Below, one piece after another: positions 1 through 7,201 of a stretch of DNA of 52,565 bases. The stretch spans positions 140,467 through 193,031 of the forward strand of contig AYMD01000002.1 of the NCBI GenBank assembly GCA_000495735.1. The letters are read 5' to 3'. The translations under genes and the position numbers were made by a program. Every line of letters begins with the position of its first letter. Positions within the stretch are counted from its first letter, which is position 1. The notes below the pieces were generated by a model. That model searched no databases and was not told the DNA's origin. It saw nothing but the letters and a program-made list of their open reading frames with translations. The stretch is from an uncultured Acidilobus sp. JCHS. GTDB taxonomy: Archaea; Thermoproteota; Thermoprotei_A; Sulfolobales; Acidilobaceae.

Positions 1-495
1 CTGTTCCTCGTGCACTCGCTGGTTGAGAGCCTGGCGAAGGAGATGTTCAGGGGGTTCTCCTCAGTTGTGGTGGAGGCGTACCTGCCGGACGCCCTTCTCG
101 TATACCCAGAGCCCTCAGACGAGGAAGTGCCGCAGGGGTTCTCGGAGCCCGACGGCGCTGAGGCGGAGGCTGAGGAGAAGAGGCTGAGGGTCATGCTTGA
201 CGAGCGGCACTACGCGAGCCTGACGAGGGTCGTGAGCAGGGGGGAGGGCGAGAAGGGCGTCATCGAGAGCGAGGGCGAGCTGAGGGCGCTTTATGACGTT
301 GCCAAGGCCATAGCGCTCTCAAACATAGATGACGAGGCCCTGGCAGCCTACGCCGCCTACAAAGCCCTCGTCAAGATGATCAGGACGCACAGGCTTGCGG
401 TGCCGGAGAGGCTCAGGGACCTGTTGCCCTTCGAGGACAGGGACCTCAGGAGGAGGGTAAGGGAGCAGGTGGCCGAGGAGGGCCTGACCTACTGA
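1..495 (+). CDS. C-terminal part of an unrecognised protein (5' end outside window)
   Basis: The reading frame is open from the first base of the window through a TGA at 493-495, so the true start lies upstream; the GTG at 10 is only the first in-window start-like codon. The visible 164 residues are charged and mostly helical, with an acidic Glu/Ala-rich stretch around residues 45-60 and a basic, arginine-rich C-terminus. No signal peptide, membrane segment or catalytic motif is apparent and I do not recognise the family. It ends 5 bases before the convergent stop of the Nudix gene. Codon use (AGG, GAG, GCC) matches the host genes, so a real coding region is likely. Confidence 0.6.
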   Translation: MFLVHSLVESLAKEMFRGFSSVVVEAYLPDALLVYPEPSDEEVPQGFSEPDGAEAEAEEKRLRVMLDERHYASLTRVVSRGEGEKGVIESEGELRALYDVAKAIALSNIDDEALAAYAAYKALVKMIRTHRLAVPERLRDLLPFEDRDLRRRVREQVAEEGLTY

Positions 496-500
496 GGCCC

Positions 501-977
501 TCACTCGCGAGGGCTTGATGTCTCCACCATTATGGGCCTCCCAAGCGGGACCTCCCCGTTCAACAGCTTCTGCAGGAACCTCCTGGTAGACTCGGCCACC
601 TCAGGGCTCGCAGCGTAAACCCTGGCGTCAAGGAAGGCCGCCTCCAGGGCGTCACTTGAGGGCCTCAGCGTGCCCCTGCAGTCCCCCATCAGTACGGTGA
701 TCAATATATAGTGGTACTTGACGGTCCCGGCCTCGTCCCTTGATATTATCTGGTCCACGTTAACGACGCCCAGGGGCCTGCAGAGGAGGCCCGTCTCCTC
801 CTCGAGCTCCCTCTCAGCCGCCTCGAGGACCCCCTCGCCGAGCTCCACCTTGCCCCCTGGAAGGGCCCACCTGCCTGCCTCAGGCGGCGCGGCCCTCCTG
901 ACCATGAGTACCTCCTGTCCCCTCAGGACCAGGGATCCGACGCCCACCACAGGCTGGGAAGGATATAGGCCCCTCAA
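501..977 (-). CDS. Nudix (MutT-type) nucleotide pyrophosphohydrolase
   Basis: A 158-residue single-domain Nudix hydrolase. The Nudix box is clear at about residues 40-63: GG-K followed by the REL-EEETG helix, which carries the metal-binding glutamates. Members of this family cleave nucleoside diphosphates linked to another moiety (ADP-ribose, oxidised NTPs, dinucleotide polyphosphates); the sequence alone does not say which substrate is used here. Length fits small archaeal ADP-ribose pyrophosphatase/MutT-like enzymes. It is cytoplasmic, with no signal peptide. A weak TATA-like element is readable on the minus strand near 1005-1018. It converges with the gene at 1-495 and stands alone rather than in an operon. 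Confidence 0.85.
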   Translation of the reverse strand: MRGLYPSQPVVGVGSLVLRGQEVLMVRRAAPPEAGRWALPGGKVELGEGVLEAAERELEEETGLLCRPLGVVNVDQIISRDEAGTVKYHYILITVLMGDCRGTLRPSSDALEAAFLDARVYAASPEVAESTRRFLQKLLNGEVPLGRPIMVETSSPRE

Positions 978-1080
978 GGCTACCCGTCAGCGCGAGCGGC
1001 TGGGCCGGGTAAAACGCTAAGAGGTTCTGTGTATACAAATGAAAACGTGGAATAGTTGTAGAATATCATAGTATTCACAG

Positions 1081-1108
1081 ATATTTTTAAACCAAAGCTT
1101 TTTAAAAC
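1081..1108 (+). promoter_or_regulatory. AT-rich archaeal promoter with two TATA-like boxes
   Basis: A run of A/T with the TATA-like strings ATATTTTTAAAC and CTTTTTAAAAC lies 12-40 bases before the ATG at 1120. The first box is at the distance expected for a leaderless or near-leaderless archaeal transcript. Confidence 0.5.
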
Positions 1109-1119
1109 AGCGGCCTACT

Positions 1120-1739
1120 ATGGCATGGTACTCGCCCCTCATACATGCCCTTACCCAGTCGCTCCCGTCAATAGTGGAGTTCATAGTAATCGTCATAATT
1201 GGCATCATGGTGGCCTACGGAGTCGCTGCCGTCCTCAGGAGGGCCCTCTTGCTGAAGTACTTTGATCAGTACCCTGAAGTGAAGGGCCTCCTGGGCCTAA
1301 GCGTAGGCGCCGTCAAGGCCTTCATCATACTGGTCACACTGGCCATAGCGTTCGCGGTCCTGAAGCTGGGACCGGCGACGGTCTACATGCAGGAGGTAGC
1401 CAACTACCCGCTGTCCCTGGCCGGCGCCATAATCCTGCTGACCCTCGGCGTGGCCCTCATTAATATACTGGTGGACTACATCCAGAGGCAGGTGGGAGGG
1501 GCCAGCAGCCCGTTCATGGCCTCCGTCTTCAACATACTTAAGTTGGCCTCTACGCCGTGATAATAAAGATAGCGGTCCAGCTCTCCATATTCTACTGGAT
1601 ACACTTCATCAACCTCTACCTCTTCTATGACATCATAATAGCCTTGGTGATACTGGTTGCCACCCTGACCATCACCGACACGGTAGTTGACCAGCTGCTC
1701 AAGTGTTTACCCGTGGCGGAACTTTTCCTTAACTTTTAA
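1120..1739 (+). CDS. Multi-helix membrane protein, reading frame broken near 1545
   Basis: The first frame (1120-1560) encodes 146 residues with four hydrophobic helices (about residues 15-38, 63-84, 95-118 and a further segment). It then runs into a TGA just after a lysine-leucine pair. A second frame, read to TAA at 1737-1739, continues directly with more hydrophobic helices rich in Ile, Phe and Tyr. Adding one G to the GG at 1545-1546 joins the two parts into one continuous protein of about 206 residues with host-like codons throughout. The layout (several helices, no large soluble domain) could be a small-conductance-channel-like or uncharacterised archaeal membrane protein; I cannot name the family. 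Either an assembly indel or a real frameshift mutation explains the break. Confidence 0.6.
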
Positions 1740-1852
1740 TCTAATTCCGCCGCGGGCACCCCTCTTAAGGGGTCATACACCGTCACCCTTAACTCATTGG
1801 GGCTGGTCGAGGGAAACACCACTACCCTCCCATCCGCTTTTATCGCTCCCAC
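1736..1852 (-). CDS. Possible small protein of about 38 residues
   Basis: A short minus-strand frame starts with GTG at 1852 and ends with TAA, overlapping the convergent stop of the membrane-protein gene by 4 bases. Codons are host-like, and the predicted product is a run of beta-prone segments (RVVVF, LRVTVYD) ending in an acidic tail. An upstream ATG near 1873 would join this frame if a GGG run at about 1853 had one base fewer, giving about 45 residues. A TATA-like string (GGTTTATATGG) lies further upstream on the same strand near 1913-1923. No family is recognised; it could be a gene remnant. Confidence 0.3.
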   Translation of the reverse strand: MGAIKADGRVVVFPSTSPNELRVTVYDPLRGVPAAELD

Positions 1853-1985
1853 CCTCGTGAGCAGCGCCCGTCATCAGGTAGGGGGCTCGTCAGTGAAAGC
1901 TTTCTCGGTAGTACCATATAAACCTAACCCGTATCGAAACGATATCTAGAAGTGATTAAAGATAACTAGTAGTTATGCAGAAGCG

Positions 1986-2201
1986 TTGCCGTCTCACCCT
2001 GAGCTCAAGGACGTCGCCGGCTACGGCAGGTTCCTCCTCTACCTGATATTCCTGCTCATAGCCATAGCGATAATAGTCCAGCCCTTCACCAACGTAACCA
2101 ACATAATCTACGCGTTCAGCTGGGGCCTCGCGATCGCCTTCGCCCTCGCGGTCATACCGCTGGCCTACCTGCTGGTCAAGAGGATAGCGAAGGAGATTTA
2201 A
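1986..2201 (+). CDS. Small two-helix membrane protein
   Basis: A 71-residue protein starting at a TTG. After a short polar N-terminus there are two strong transmembrane segments (about residues 16-33 and 41-63), then a basic tail. No motif is recognised and such small archaeal membrane proteins are usually unannotated. AT-rich sequence upstream (ATTAAAGATAAC around 1955-1966) can serve as a promoter. It converges on the TusA gene, with T-rich sequence between them. Codon use agrees with the host. The preceding 240 bases hold only the weak minus-strand small ORF. Confidence 0.5.
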   Translation: MPSHPELKDVAGYGRFLLYLIFLLIAIAIIVQPFTNVTNIIYAFSWGLAIAFALAVIPLAYLLVKRIAKEI

Positions 2202-2223
2202 TAAAAAAACTTCAGTTTTTAAT
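2202..2223. terminator. T-rich bidirectional transcription terminator
   Basis: The 22 bases between two convergent stop codons contain an A7 run and a T5 run. This gives U-rich transcript ends on both strands, typical for archaeal termination. Confidence 0.5.
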
Positions 2224-2466
2224 TTACTTTTTTGCCGTGACCTTTATGACGGCCACTATCTTGTCCTTCTCCTCCTTGAGCTCTAGGAGCTGGTTCCCAG
2301 TCCTCTTGATCCAGGCCTCTACGTCCGGCTTGAAGCCGGGGTCCGTCGCCCAGACCTCCAGCACGTCACCGTTCTTGGCGTTCCTGTAGGCCTTGACTAT
2401 CTCGGTTATGGGTCCAGGACACGCGAGGCCCCTAGCGTCTATGAGTACCCTCTTCTCCTGGCTCAT
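2224..2466 (-). CDS. tusA: TusA/SirA-family sulfur carrier protein
   Basis: An 80-residue protein with the TusA signature near the N-terminus: LACPGP, whose cysteine carries persulfide sulfur, followed by the beta-alpha-beta-alpha-beta layout of the family. TusA proteins relay sulfur for tRNA thiolation, molybdenum/tungsten cofactor sulfuration or dissimilatory sulfur metabolism. There is no DsrE or rhodanese partner beside it, so the pathway is not shown by context. A role in sulfur-dependent metabolism or tungstopterin maturation would fit the AOR gene downstream, but that is inference. The promoter region is shared with the divergent glutamate dehydrogenase gene. Confidence 0.88.
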   Translation of the reverse strand: MSQEKRVLIDARGLACPGPITEIVKAYRNAKNGDVLEVWATDPGFKPDVEAWIKRTGNQLLELKEEKDKIVAVIKVTAKK

Positions 2467-2609
2467 GATCCCACTCTCTATGTAGAGATAGGCCCGTAAG
2501 AGTACTTAAGCGTTCAACTTGGGCTGTTAGTTCTCAAAAAAGAGAACCGGCGCGAGGCAAGCATTTCTATCAGAAACCCCCTGACGGATTTTATGAAGAA
2601 CTTATATGT

Positions 2610-3917
2610 TTGCTGGAGACTCCTCTGTATACGAGTGAGAGCTTGGCCGTAAGGCCGGACCCGTATGAGGAGGCTAAGAGGCAGCTCAGGCTGACGGTCA
2701 GCGTCCTGGGCCTCAGCGAGGATGTCTACGAGTCCCTTGTGACGCCTGAGAGGGTCATACAGGTCAAGATACCGGTCATAATGAGGGATGGAAGGGTCAA
2801 GACGTTCATAGGCTGGAGGGTCCAGCACAACAGCGCCCTAGGCCCCTACAAGGGAGGGGTCAGGTACAGCCCTGAGACCGACCTGAGCGAGGTCATGGCC
2901 CTGGCCATGTGGATGACTTGGAAGAACGCGCTCGCAGGCCTCCCCTACGGGGGCGCTAAGGGAGGGGTGAGGGTCGACCCGTTCCAGCTGAACCAGTTTG
3001 AGCTGATGCAGCTCTCCAAGAACTACTTCACTGCCATAAGTGAGTTCGTCGGCGTCGACCTAGACATACCTGCCCCCGACGTCAACACCAACCCACAGAC
3101 AATGGCCTGGTTCCTTGACGCTTACCAAGTTAAGACGGGCCTGAGGGAGCTCGGAGTGGTGACTGGGAAGCCCCTGGAGCTCGGGGGGCTCCAGACAAGG
3201 GTCTACTCAACGGGCCTCGGCGTCGCTACAGTTGCCAGGGAGGCCGCCAGGAGGCTCCTGGGAGGCATAGAGGGCAAGATTGTAGCCGTTCAGGGCTTCG
3301 GGAACGTGGGCTACTACACAGCTAAGTTCCTCCACGAGATGGGGGCCAAGATCGTGGCGATATCAGACATAAAGGGCGGCATCTACAGCAGCAAGGGCTT
3401 CAACCCTGATGAGGTCAAGGACTACATAACGACCAAGGGAACGGGATTCGTAATTGACTACCCGCACTATGAAAAGAGGATAAGCAACGAGGAGCTGTTG
3501 ACGAGCGACGTTGACGTGTTAGTGCCGGCCGCCGTTGAGAACGTTATAACCGAGGGGAACGCGCCCAAGGTGAAGGCTAAGCTCATAGTCGAGGGCGCCA
3601 ACGGCCCGACCACAGCTGAGGCTGAGAAGGTCCTAGTCGAGAAGGGCGTCGTGATAGTTCCTGACATACTGGCCAACTCCGGAGGCGTCGTCATGTCACA
3701 CATAGAGTGGGTCAACAACAGGATGGGAGGCTGGATAACTGAGGACGAGGCCAGGAACAAGCTCATGCAGAAGATGGCCGAGAGCTTTAACGCCGTGTGG
3801 GACTTCTGGGAGAAGAGGCTCGGAGGGCCCAGCGGCGCCTACAGCATGAGGGTGGCAGCCCAGGCCATTGCCGTCGACAGGGTAGTCAGGGCCATGAAGC
3901 TGAGGGGCCTGCTCTGA
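2610..3917 (+). CDS. gdhA: Glutamate dehydrogenase
   Basis: A 435-residue hexameric-type Glu/Leu/Phe/Val dehydrogenase catalysing reversible oxidative deamination of glutamate to 2-oxoglutarate and ammonia. The catalytic domain shows the conserved GPYKGGVR and LPYGGAKGG segments (substrate lysines around residues 80-120) and PAPDVNT. The C-terminal Rossmann domain has the dinucleotide loop GFGNVG near residue 230, and NSGGVVMSHIEW is typical of the family. The start is a TTG immediately after a TATA-like stretch (ACTTATATG), so the message is nearly leaderless. Its 3' end overlaps the convergent GTPase gene by 32 bases. It links amino-acid fermentation to the 2-oxoacid pool used by the ferredoxin oxidoreductase at 16-19 kb. 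Confidence 0.97.
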   Translation: MLETPLYTSESLAVRPDPYEEAKRQLRLTVSVLGLSEDVYESLVTPERVIQVKIPVIMRDGRVKTFIGWRVQHNSALGPYKGGVRYSPETDLSEVMALAMWMTWKNALAGLPYGGAKGGVRVDPFQLNQFELMQLSKNYFTAISEFVGVDLDIPAPDVNTNPQTMAWFLDAYQVKTGLRELGVVTGKPLELGGLQTRVYSTGLGVATVAREAARRLLGGIEGKIVAVQGFGNVGYYTAKFLHEMGAKIVAISDIKGGIYSSKGFNPDEVKDYITTKGTGFVIDYPHYEKRISNEELLTSDVDVLVPAAVENVITEGNAPKVKAKLIVEGANGPTTAEAEKVLVEKGVVIVPDILANSGGVVMSHIEWVNNRMGGWITEDEARNKLMQKMAESFNAVWDFWEKRLGGPSGAYSMRVAAQAIAVDRVVRAMKLRGLL

Positions 3918-4884
3918 GCGCCTCCCTGAGGACCTCCAGGGCCGAGTCCCTCGAGGTCGCTGTCATAAGGTAGACCTTCGCTACGCCCGTGAGGTTCTTC
4001 ATTTTTCTGGCCACCTCCTCGGCCCTCTCCCCTCCAACTAAGTCAACCTTGTTCACCGCCATGATCAGCGGCCTGTCGCCCATGACGCCAAGGACCCTCT
4101 TAGCCAGGCCTGCCTGGGCCTCAAGGCCCATGTAAGCTTCGTCGGTGGGGTCGACCAGGAAGATCACGGGGCCTGGGAGGTGCCGAAGGGCGGCCACGGC
4201 CCTCCTCTCCACCTCGTTCATCTCCTCAAGGGGCCTGTCGAGGAGCCCGGGCGTGTCAACCACTTGGACCCTCCTCCCCTCCACCTCAGCATGCCCAACT
4301 ATGACCCTCTTGGTGGTGAAGGGGTAGGGGGCCACCTCTGGCTTGGCTGAGGAAACGGTTGACACAAACGTCGACTTGCCCGCGTTAGGGGGCCCTGACA
4401 CTATCACTATGGGCTCCTCCAGGTCTATGCCGGGCAGGCCAGCTATGAACTTGGCCGCCTCCTTCAGCCTCTGCAGCGACCTGGAGCACTTCCTCAGCTG
4501 TGACATCATTCTCCCCCTCCCCTCCCTGCCAATCCTCCTGGCCTCCGCCTCGCCCTCAGCGGCCATCAGCCTGTACCTGTAGGTCTCCCACATCCTCTCG
4601 GCGAGCCTCCGGGCCTTAGCCACGCACCTGATGTCGCTCTCCAGCTGGCCTAGGTCAAAGCTTATGTTGACGAGCTCCCTGTAGAAGGGGTGGAGGTCCC
4701 TGAGGAGCCTGCCAAGCGTCATAACGGGCTCTGTCCTGTCAATTATGACGTTCCTAACCAGCTCAAGCGACCTCCTCTCCCTCTCGCGGGTGGGCACGTT
4801 ATGGGGGTACCTGGACTTTATCCTCGCCAGGACCTCCTCATAAGTAGGCACGTGTATCCTTTTAGCTATGGACGCTGGGTCCAA
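3886..4884 (-). CDS. NOG1/Obg-type GTPase
   Basis: A 332-residue GTP-binding protein. An N-terminal helical region (about 1-160, with basic coiled-coil-like helices) precedes a G domain with G1 GPPNAGKST (about 170), G3 DTPGLLDRP and G4 NKVD. This order, with a helical NOG1 N-domain in front of the G domain, matches archaeal NOG1 homologues, which act in large-subunit ribosome assembly. The C-terminus ends shortly after the G5 region, as in archaeal rather than eukaryotic NOG1. The start overlaps the 3' end of the TFB-like gene by 23 bases, so the two are co-transcribed. The 3' end runs 32 bases into gdhA on the opposite strand. Confidence 0.88.
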   Translation of the reverse strand: MDPASIAKRIHVPTYEEVLARIKSRYPHNVPTRERERRSLELVRNVIIDRTEPVMTLGRLLRDLHPFYRELVNISFDLGQLESDIRCVAKARRLAERMWETYRYRLMAAEGEAEARRIGREGRGRMMSQLRKCSRSLQRLKEAAKFIAGLPGIDLEEPIVIVSGPPNAGKSTFVSTVSSAKPEVAPYPFTTKRVIVGHAEVEGRRVQVVDTPGLLDRPLEEMNEVERRAVAALRHLPGPVIFLVDPTDEAYMGLEAQAGLAKRVLGVMGDRPLIMAVNKVDLVGGERAEEVARKMKNLTGVAKVYLMTATSRDSALEVLREALRAGPSASWP

Positions 4885-5470
4885 GGCCTGCCTTCAGCTT
4901 CTCAGCCAGCATGGGAGGACTTAACCTCTTCTGCCTCAGGGCCTCAGCAACGACCACCTCATACATGTCCAGCGACCTCTGGTGCCTCTCGCGGACCTTC
5001 GCTATGCTCCTTGGCGAGGCGCCTGTGGCCCTTGAGGCTAACTCCGTCGCCCTTGACCTGCTGAGCCCCATGGCCCTCAGGGCGGCGTAGAGCGCCAGGG
5101 CCTTCCTCACCCTCTCTGTCCTGGACTTCAGGTCAGGGAACCCTGACATCATCTCAAGCAGGCCCTCAAGGCCCTCGACCTTTTCCTTCACGGGCGGCCT
5201 CAGCCTGACGGCCCTCCCGACGACCTCTATCACCCTGCCCCTCCTGACGGCCTTTGCAGCCGCCTCCTCTACGTCCTCCTCAAGGGGCCTTGAGGCTGGA
5301 GGGACTACAGGCTCGGGCCTCCTCCTGATGGGCCTCCAGGGAGGCCTTGGAAGGGCTGGCCGCTCCTCCTCAATTAGCTGCGAGATGACAGCGCCGCAGT
5401 CCTGGCACACAAGGTAGCCCGTCAGCTCGTCCCAGGCGAGCCTCGCGGAGCCGCAGACAGGGCACCTCAA
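4862..5470 (-). CDS. Zinc-ribbon TFIIB-like protein (TFB-like, short)
   Basis: A 202-residue protein with an N-terminal zinc ribbon (CPVC at residues 4-7 and CQDC near 23-26) like that of TFB. A proline/arginine-rich linker follows. The helical C-terminal part (about 95-200) contains only about one cyclin-like repeat, where normal TFB (about 300 residues) has two. A helix-turn-helix-like segment is visible around SRSRATELASRATG. It could be a TFB paralogue acting as a transcription factor, or a derived zinc-ribbon regulator. It lies upstream of and overlaps the NOG1-like gene, suggesting coupled expression with ribosome biogenesis. Confidence 0.65.
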   Translation of the reverse strand: MRCPVCGSARLAWDELTGYLVCQDCGAVISQLIEEERPALPRPPWRPIRRRPEPVVPPASRPLEEDVEEAAAKAVRRGRVIEVVGRAVRLRPPVKEKVEGLEGLLEMMSGFPDLKSRTERVRKALALYAALRAMGLSRSRATELASRATGASPRSIAKVRERHQRSLDMYEVVVAEALRQKRLSPPMLAEKLKAGLGPSVHS

Positions 5471-5503
5471 GCCTCAGCCCCTGGTCAAGGGACCTGCAGG
5501 ACC

Positions 5504-5512
5504 TCTGATAAG
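5504..5512 (+). promoter_or_regulatory. TATA-like box about 25 bases before ATG 5534
   Basis: CTGATAAGC sits about 25 bases upstream of an ATG at 5534. That is the spacing expected for a leaderless transcript starting at the proposed true start of the recombinase gene. Confidence 0.35.
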
Positions 5513-5649
5513 CAACGCCGTAATGCCCTTACCATGTCTCCCCCACACGCCCCGCCGAAACTGACCTCCTCCTCGCCCTGAAGTGCGAGGCCTTCAGCCG
5601 TAACACCGAGCCCGCCTACCTTTACCCAGGGCAGGACAAGTGCTGGGAG

Positions 5650-6606
5650 GTGGTGGGGCTGCCGATAAGGCTCAGGCCGCCAGAGAACGTCAGCAAGCTC
5701 ACCCTCTCCGAGGCAGCCGAGGCCTTCCTCAGGGCCCTGGCAGAGTCAGGGGCCTCCCCCCTCACCGTTAAGTCGTACAGGGCCGCCGTCAGCTCCTTCG
5801 CGTCATTCGTGGGGCCCTCAACGCCAGCATCTAGGCTCACGCCCGACGACTACTACAGGTGGCTCTCAGCCGCGAGGGCCCAGGGGCCGAGGGGGCCGAG
5901 GGGCGGCAGGTGGGAGTCAACTCTTCACTACTACTCCATCTTCGTGAGGAGGTTCCTGGGCTGGCTCGGCCTCAGGGGGCCCCTGCAGGCTGAGCCCAAC
6001 AGGAGGAGGGGGTTCTCAGGGGCCCTGTCATGGGATGAGGTGGAGGCCCTTCTCTCGGCCGCCAGGGACGTCTATGACGCCCTGATAGTCTCCCTCATGG
6101 CCGAGTCAGGCCTGAGGGCCAGGGAGCTCGTTAGCCTGACCTGGGCTGACGTTGACCTTACCAGGAACCAGGTCAGGGTCACCGGCAAGTACGGCAAGGA
6201 GAGGGTCGTCTTCCTGGGCCCCAACGCCAGGGCGCTGCTCCTCTCCGTCTCCGCGGGCAGGAGGCCTGAGGAGAGGGTCGTGCCCCTGAGCTACCAGGCC
6301 GTCTACAACAGGCTTAAGGCCATGGCCAGGAGGGCTGGCGTTGACCCGTCCAGGGTGAGGCCCCACGTGCTGAGGCACACCTTCGCCACCGAGGCCCTCA
6401 GGAGGGGGGTCAGCCTGGCGGCCCTCCAGAGGCTGCTGGGCCACAGCGACATAAAGGTGACGCAGCTCTACCTGCACCTGCTAGACGATGACGTCAGGAG
6501 GGAGTACGAGAGGGCCTTCCTCCAGGCCTACCCTGGCCCTACGCCGTACCAGCCGTGGCCCCAGCAACAGGCCTTCCCCGCGAGAAGTATGGTTAGGTGG
6601 CCCTAG
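5650..6606 (+). CDS. xerA: Tyrosine recombinase XerA
   Basis: A tyrosine recombinase of the archaeal Xer family, which resolves chromosome dimers at dif. The SAM-like core-binding domain (about 20-105) precedes the catalytic domain. Catalytic residues are visible in order: Arg in GLRARELV, Lys in GKYGKER, HxxR in HVLRHTFAT, His in LLGHSD, and the nucleophilic Tyr in VTQLYLH. GTG 5650 is the first start codon in this frame, but the frame continues upstream with host-like codons to about 5528 without any usable start. An ATG at 5534 would join it if the C5 run at 5540-5544 had six Cs, adding about 39 residues. The 3' end overlaps the convergent padR by 4 bases. Confidence 0.93.
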   Translation: MVGLPIRLRPPENVSKLTLSEAAEAFLRALAESGASPLTVKSYRAAVSSFASFVGPSTPASRLTPDDYYRWLSAARAQGPRGPRGGRWESTLHYYSIFVRRFLGWLGLRGPLQAEPNRRRGFSGALSWDEVEALLSAARDVYDALIVSLMAESGLRARELVSLTWADVDLTRNQVRVTGKYGKERVVFLGPNARALLLSVSAGRRPEERVVPLSYQAVYNRLKAMARRAGVDPSRVRPHVLRHTFATEALRRGVSLAALQRLLGHSDIKVTQLYLHLLDDDVRREYERAFLQAYPGPTPYQPWPQQQAFPARSMVRWP

Positions 6607-7052
6607 GCCGTTGATGAGAGCCTCCTCTCCACGGCCTCTAGCCTCTCCCTCAGCGACCTTATCTCTGCCAGCCTCTGCCTAAGCGCTGTCGGCTCGCTCT
6701 CCGCCAGCCTCTCTACGTAATCCACGGCCTCCCTCAGGGCGGCCAGGGGGTCAGGCGGGGGCGGGAGTACTGACTGGGCCAGGGCCCTGCCGGCCTCGCT
6801 CAGCTCGTACCTGCCGTCGGGCCTCCTGACCACAAGGCCCTCCTCAAGCATCTCAGCCAGCATGGGGTAGACGCTGCCCGGCGACGGCCTCCAGAGGCCG
6901 CCTGTCAGCCTCTGTATCTCGTCCATTATCTCAACTCCGTTGAGGGGGCCCTTGTTAAGGAGGAGGCTGAGTATGAGGGGCCTCAGCCAGCCCCTCCTGC
7001 CCCTCATCGCGTGGACCCACGGAGGGTGGCCGCGCTCATGCCAGCCGTGCAA
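6603..7052 (-). CDS. PadR-family winged-helix transcriptional regulator
   Basis: A 149-residue PadR protein. After a basic N-terminus, a winged helix-turn-helix covers about residues 22-95, with the family pattern LILSLLL-x-GPLNGVEIM, the SVYPMLAEMLEEGLV recognition region and the wing RPDGRYELSEAGR. The C-terminal helices (about 105-148) look like the PadR dimerisation coil. PadR regulators usually repress nearby efflux or stress genes, but no obvious target adjoins it. A TATA-like TTATTAAC lies on the minus strand near 7088-7095. The protein is basic and has no effector domain. Confidence 0.85.
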   Translation of the reverse strand: MHGWHERGHPPWVHAMRGRRGWLRPLILSLLLNKGPLNGVEIMDEIQRLTGGLWRPSPGSVYPMLAEMLEEGLVVRRPDGRYELSEAGRALAQSVLPPPPDPLAALREAVDYVERLAESEPTALRQRLAEIRSLRERLEAVERRLSSTA

Positions 7053-7201
7053 CGCGATCCCCCTTAGACGCTTGGCGGCGAGGAAGTTAATAACGCGGCC
7101 TGTCGCCCTCCCTGAGCTGCCTGTCGAGCCTCAGCCCATTGGCTGCTGTCCTTCTGAAGCTAAGCACAGACTTGAACGTCATGGCTTTAAACTACGTTGT
7201 T

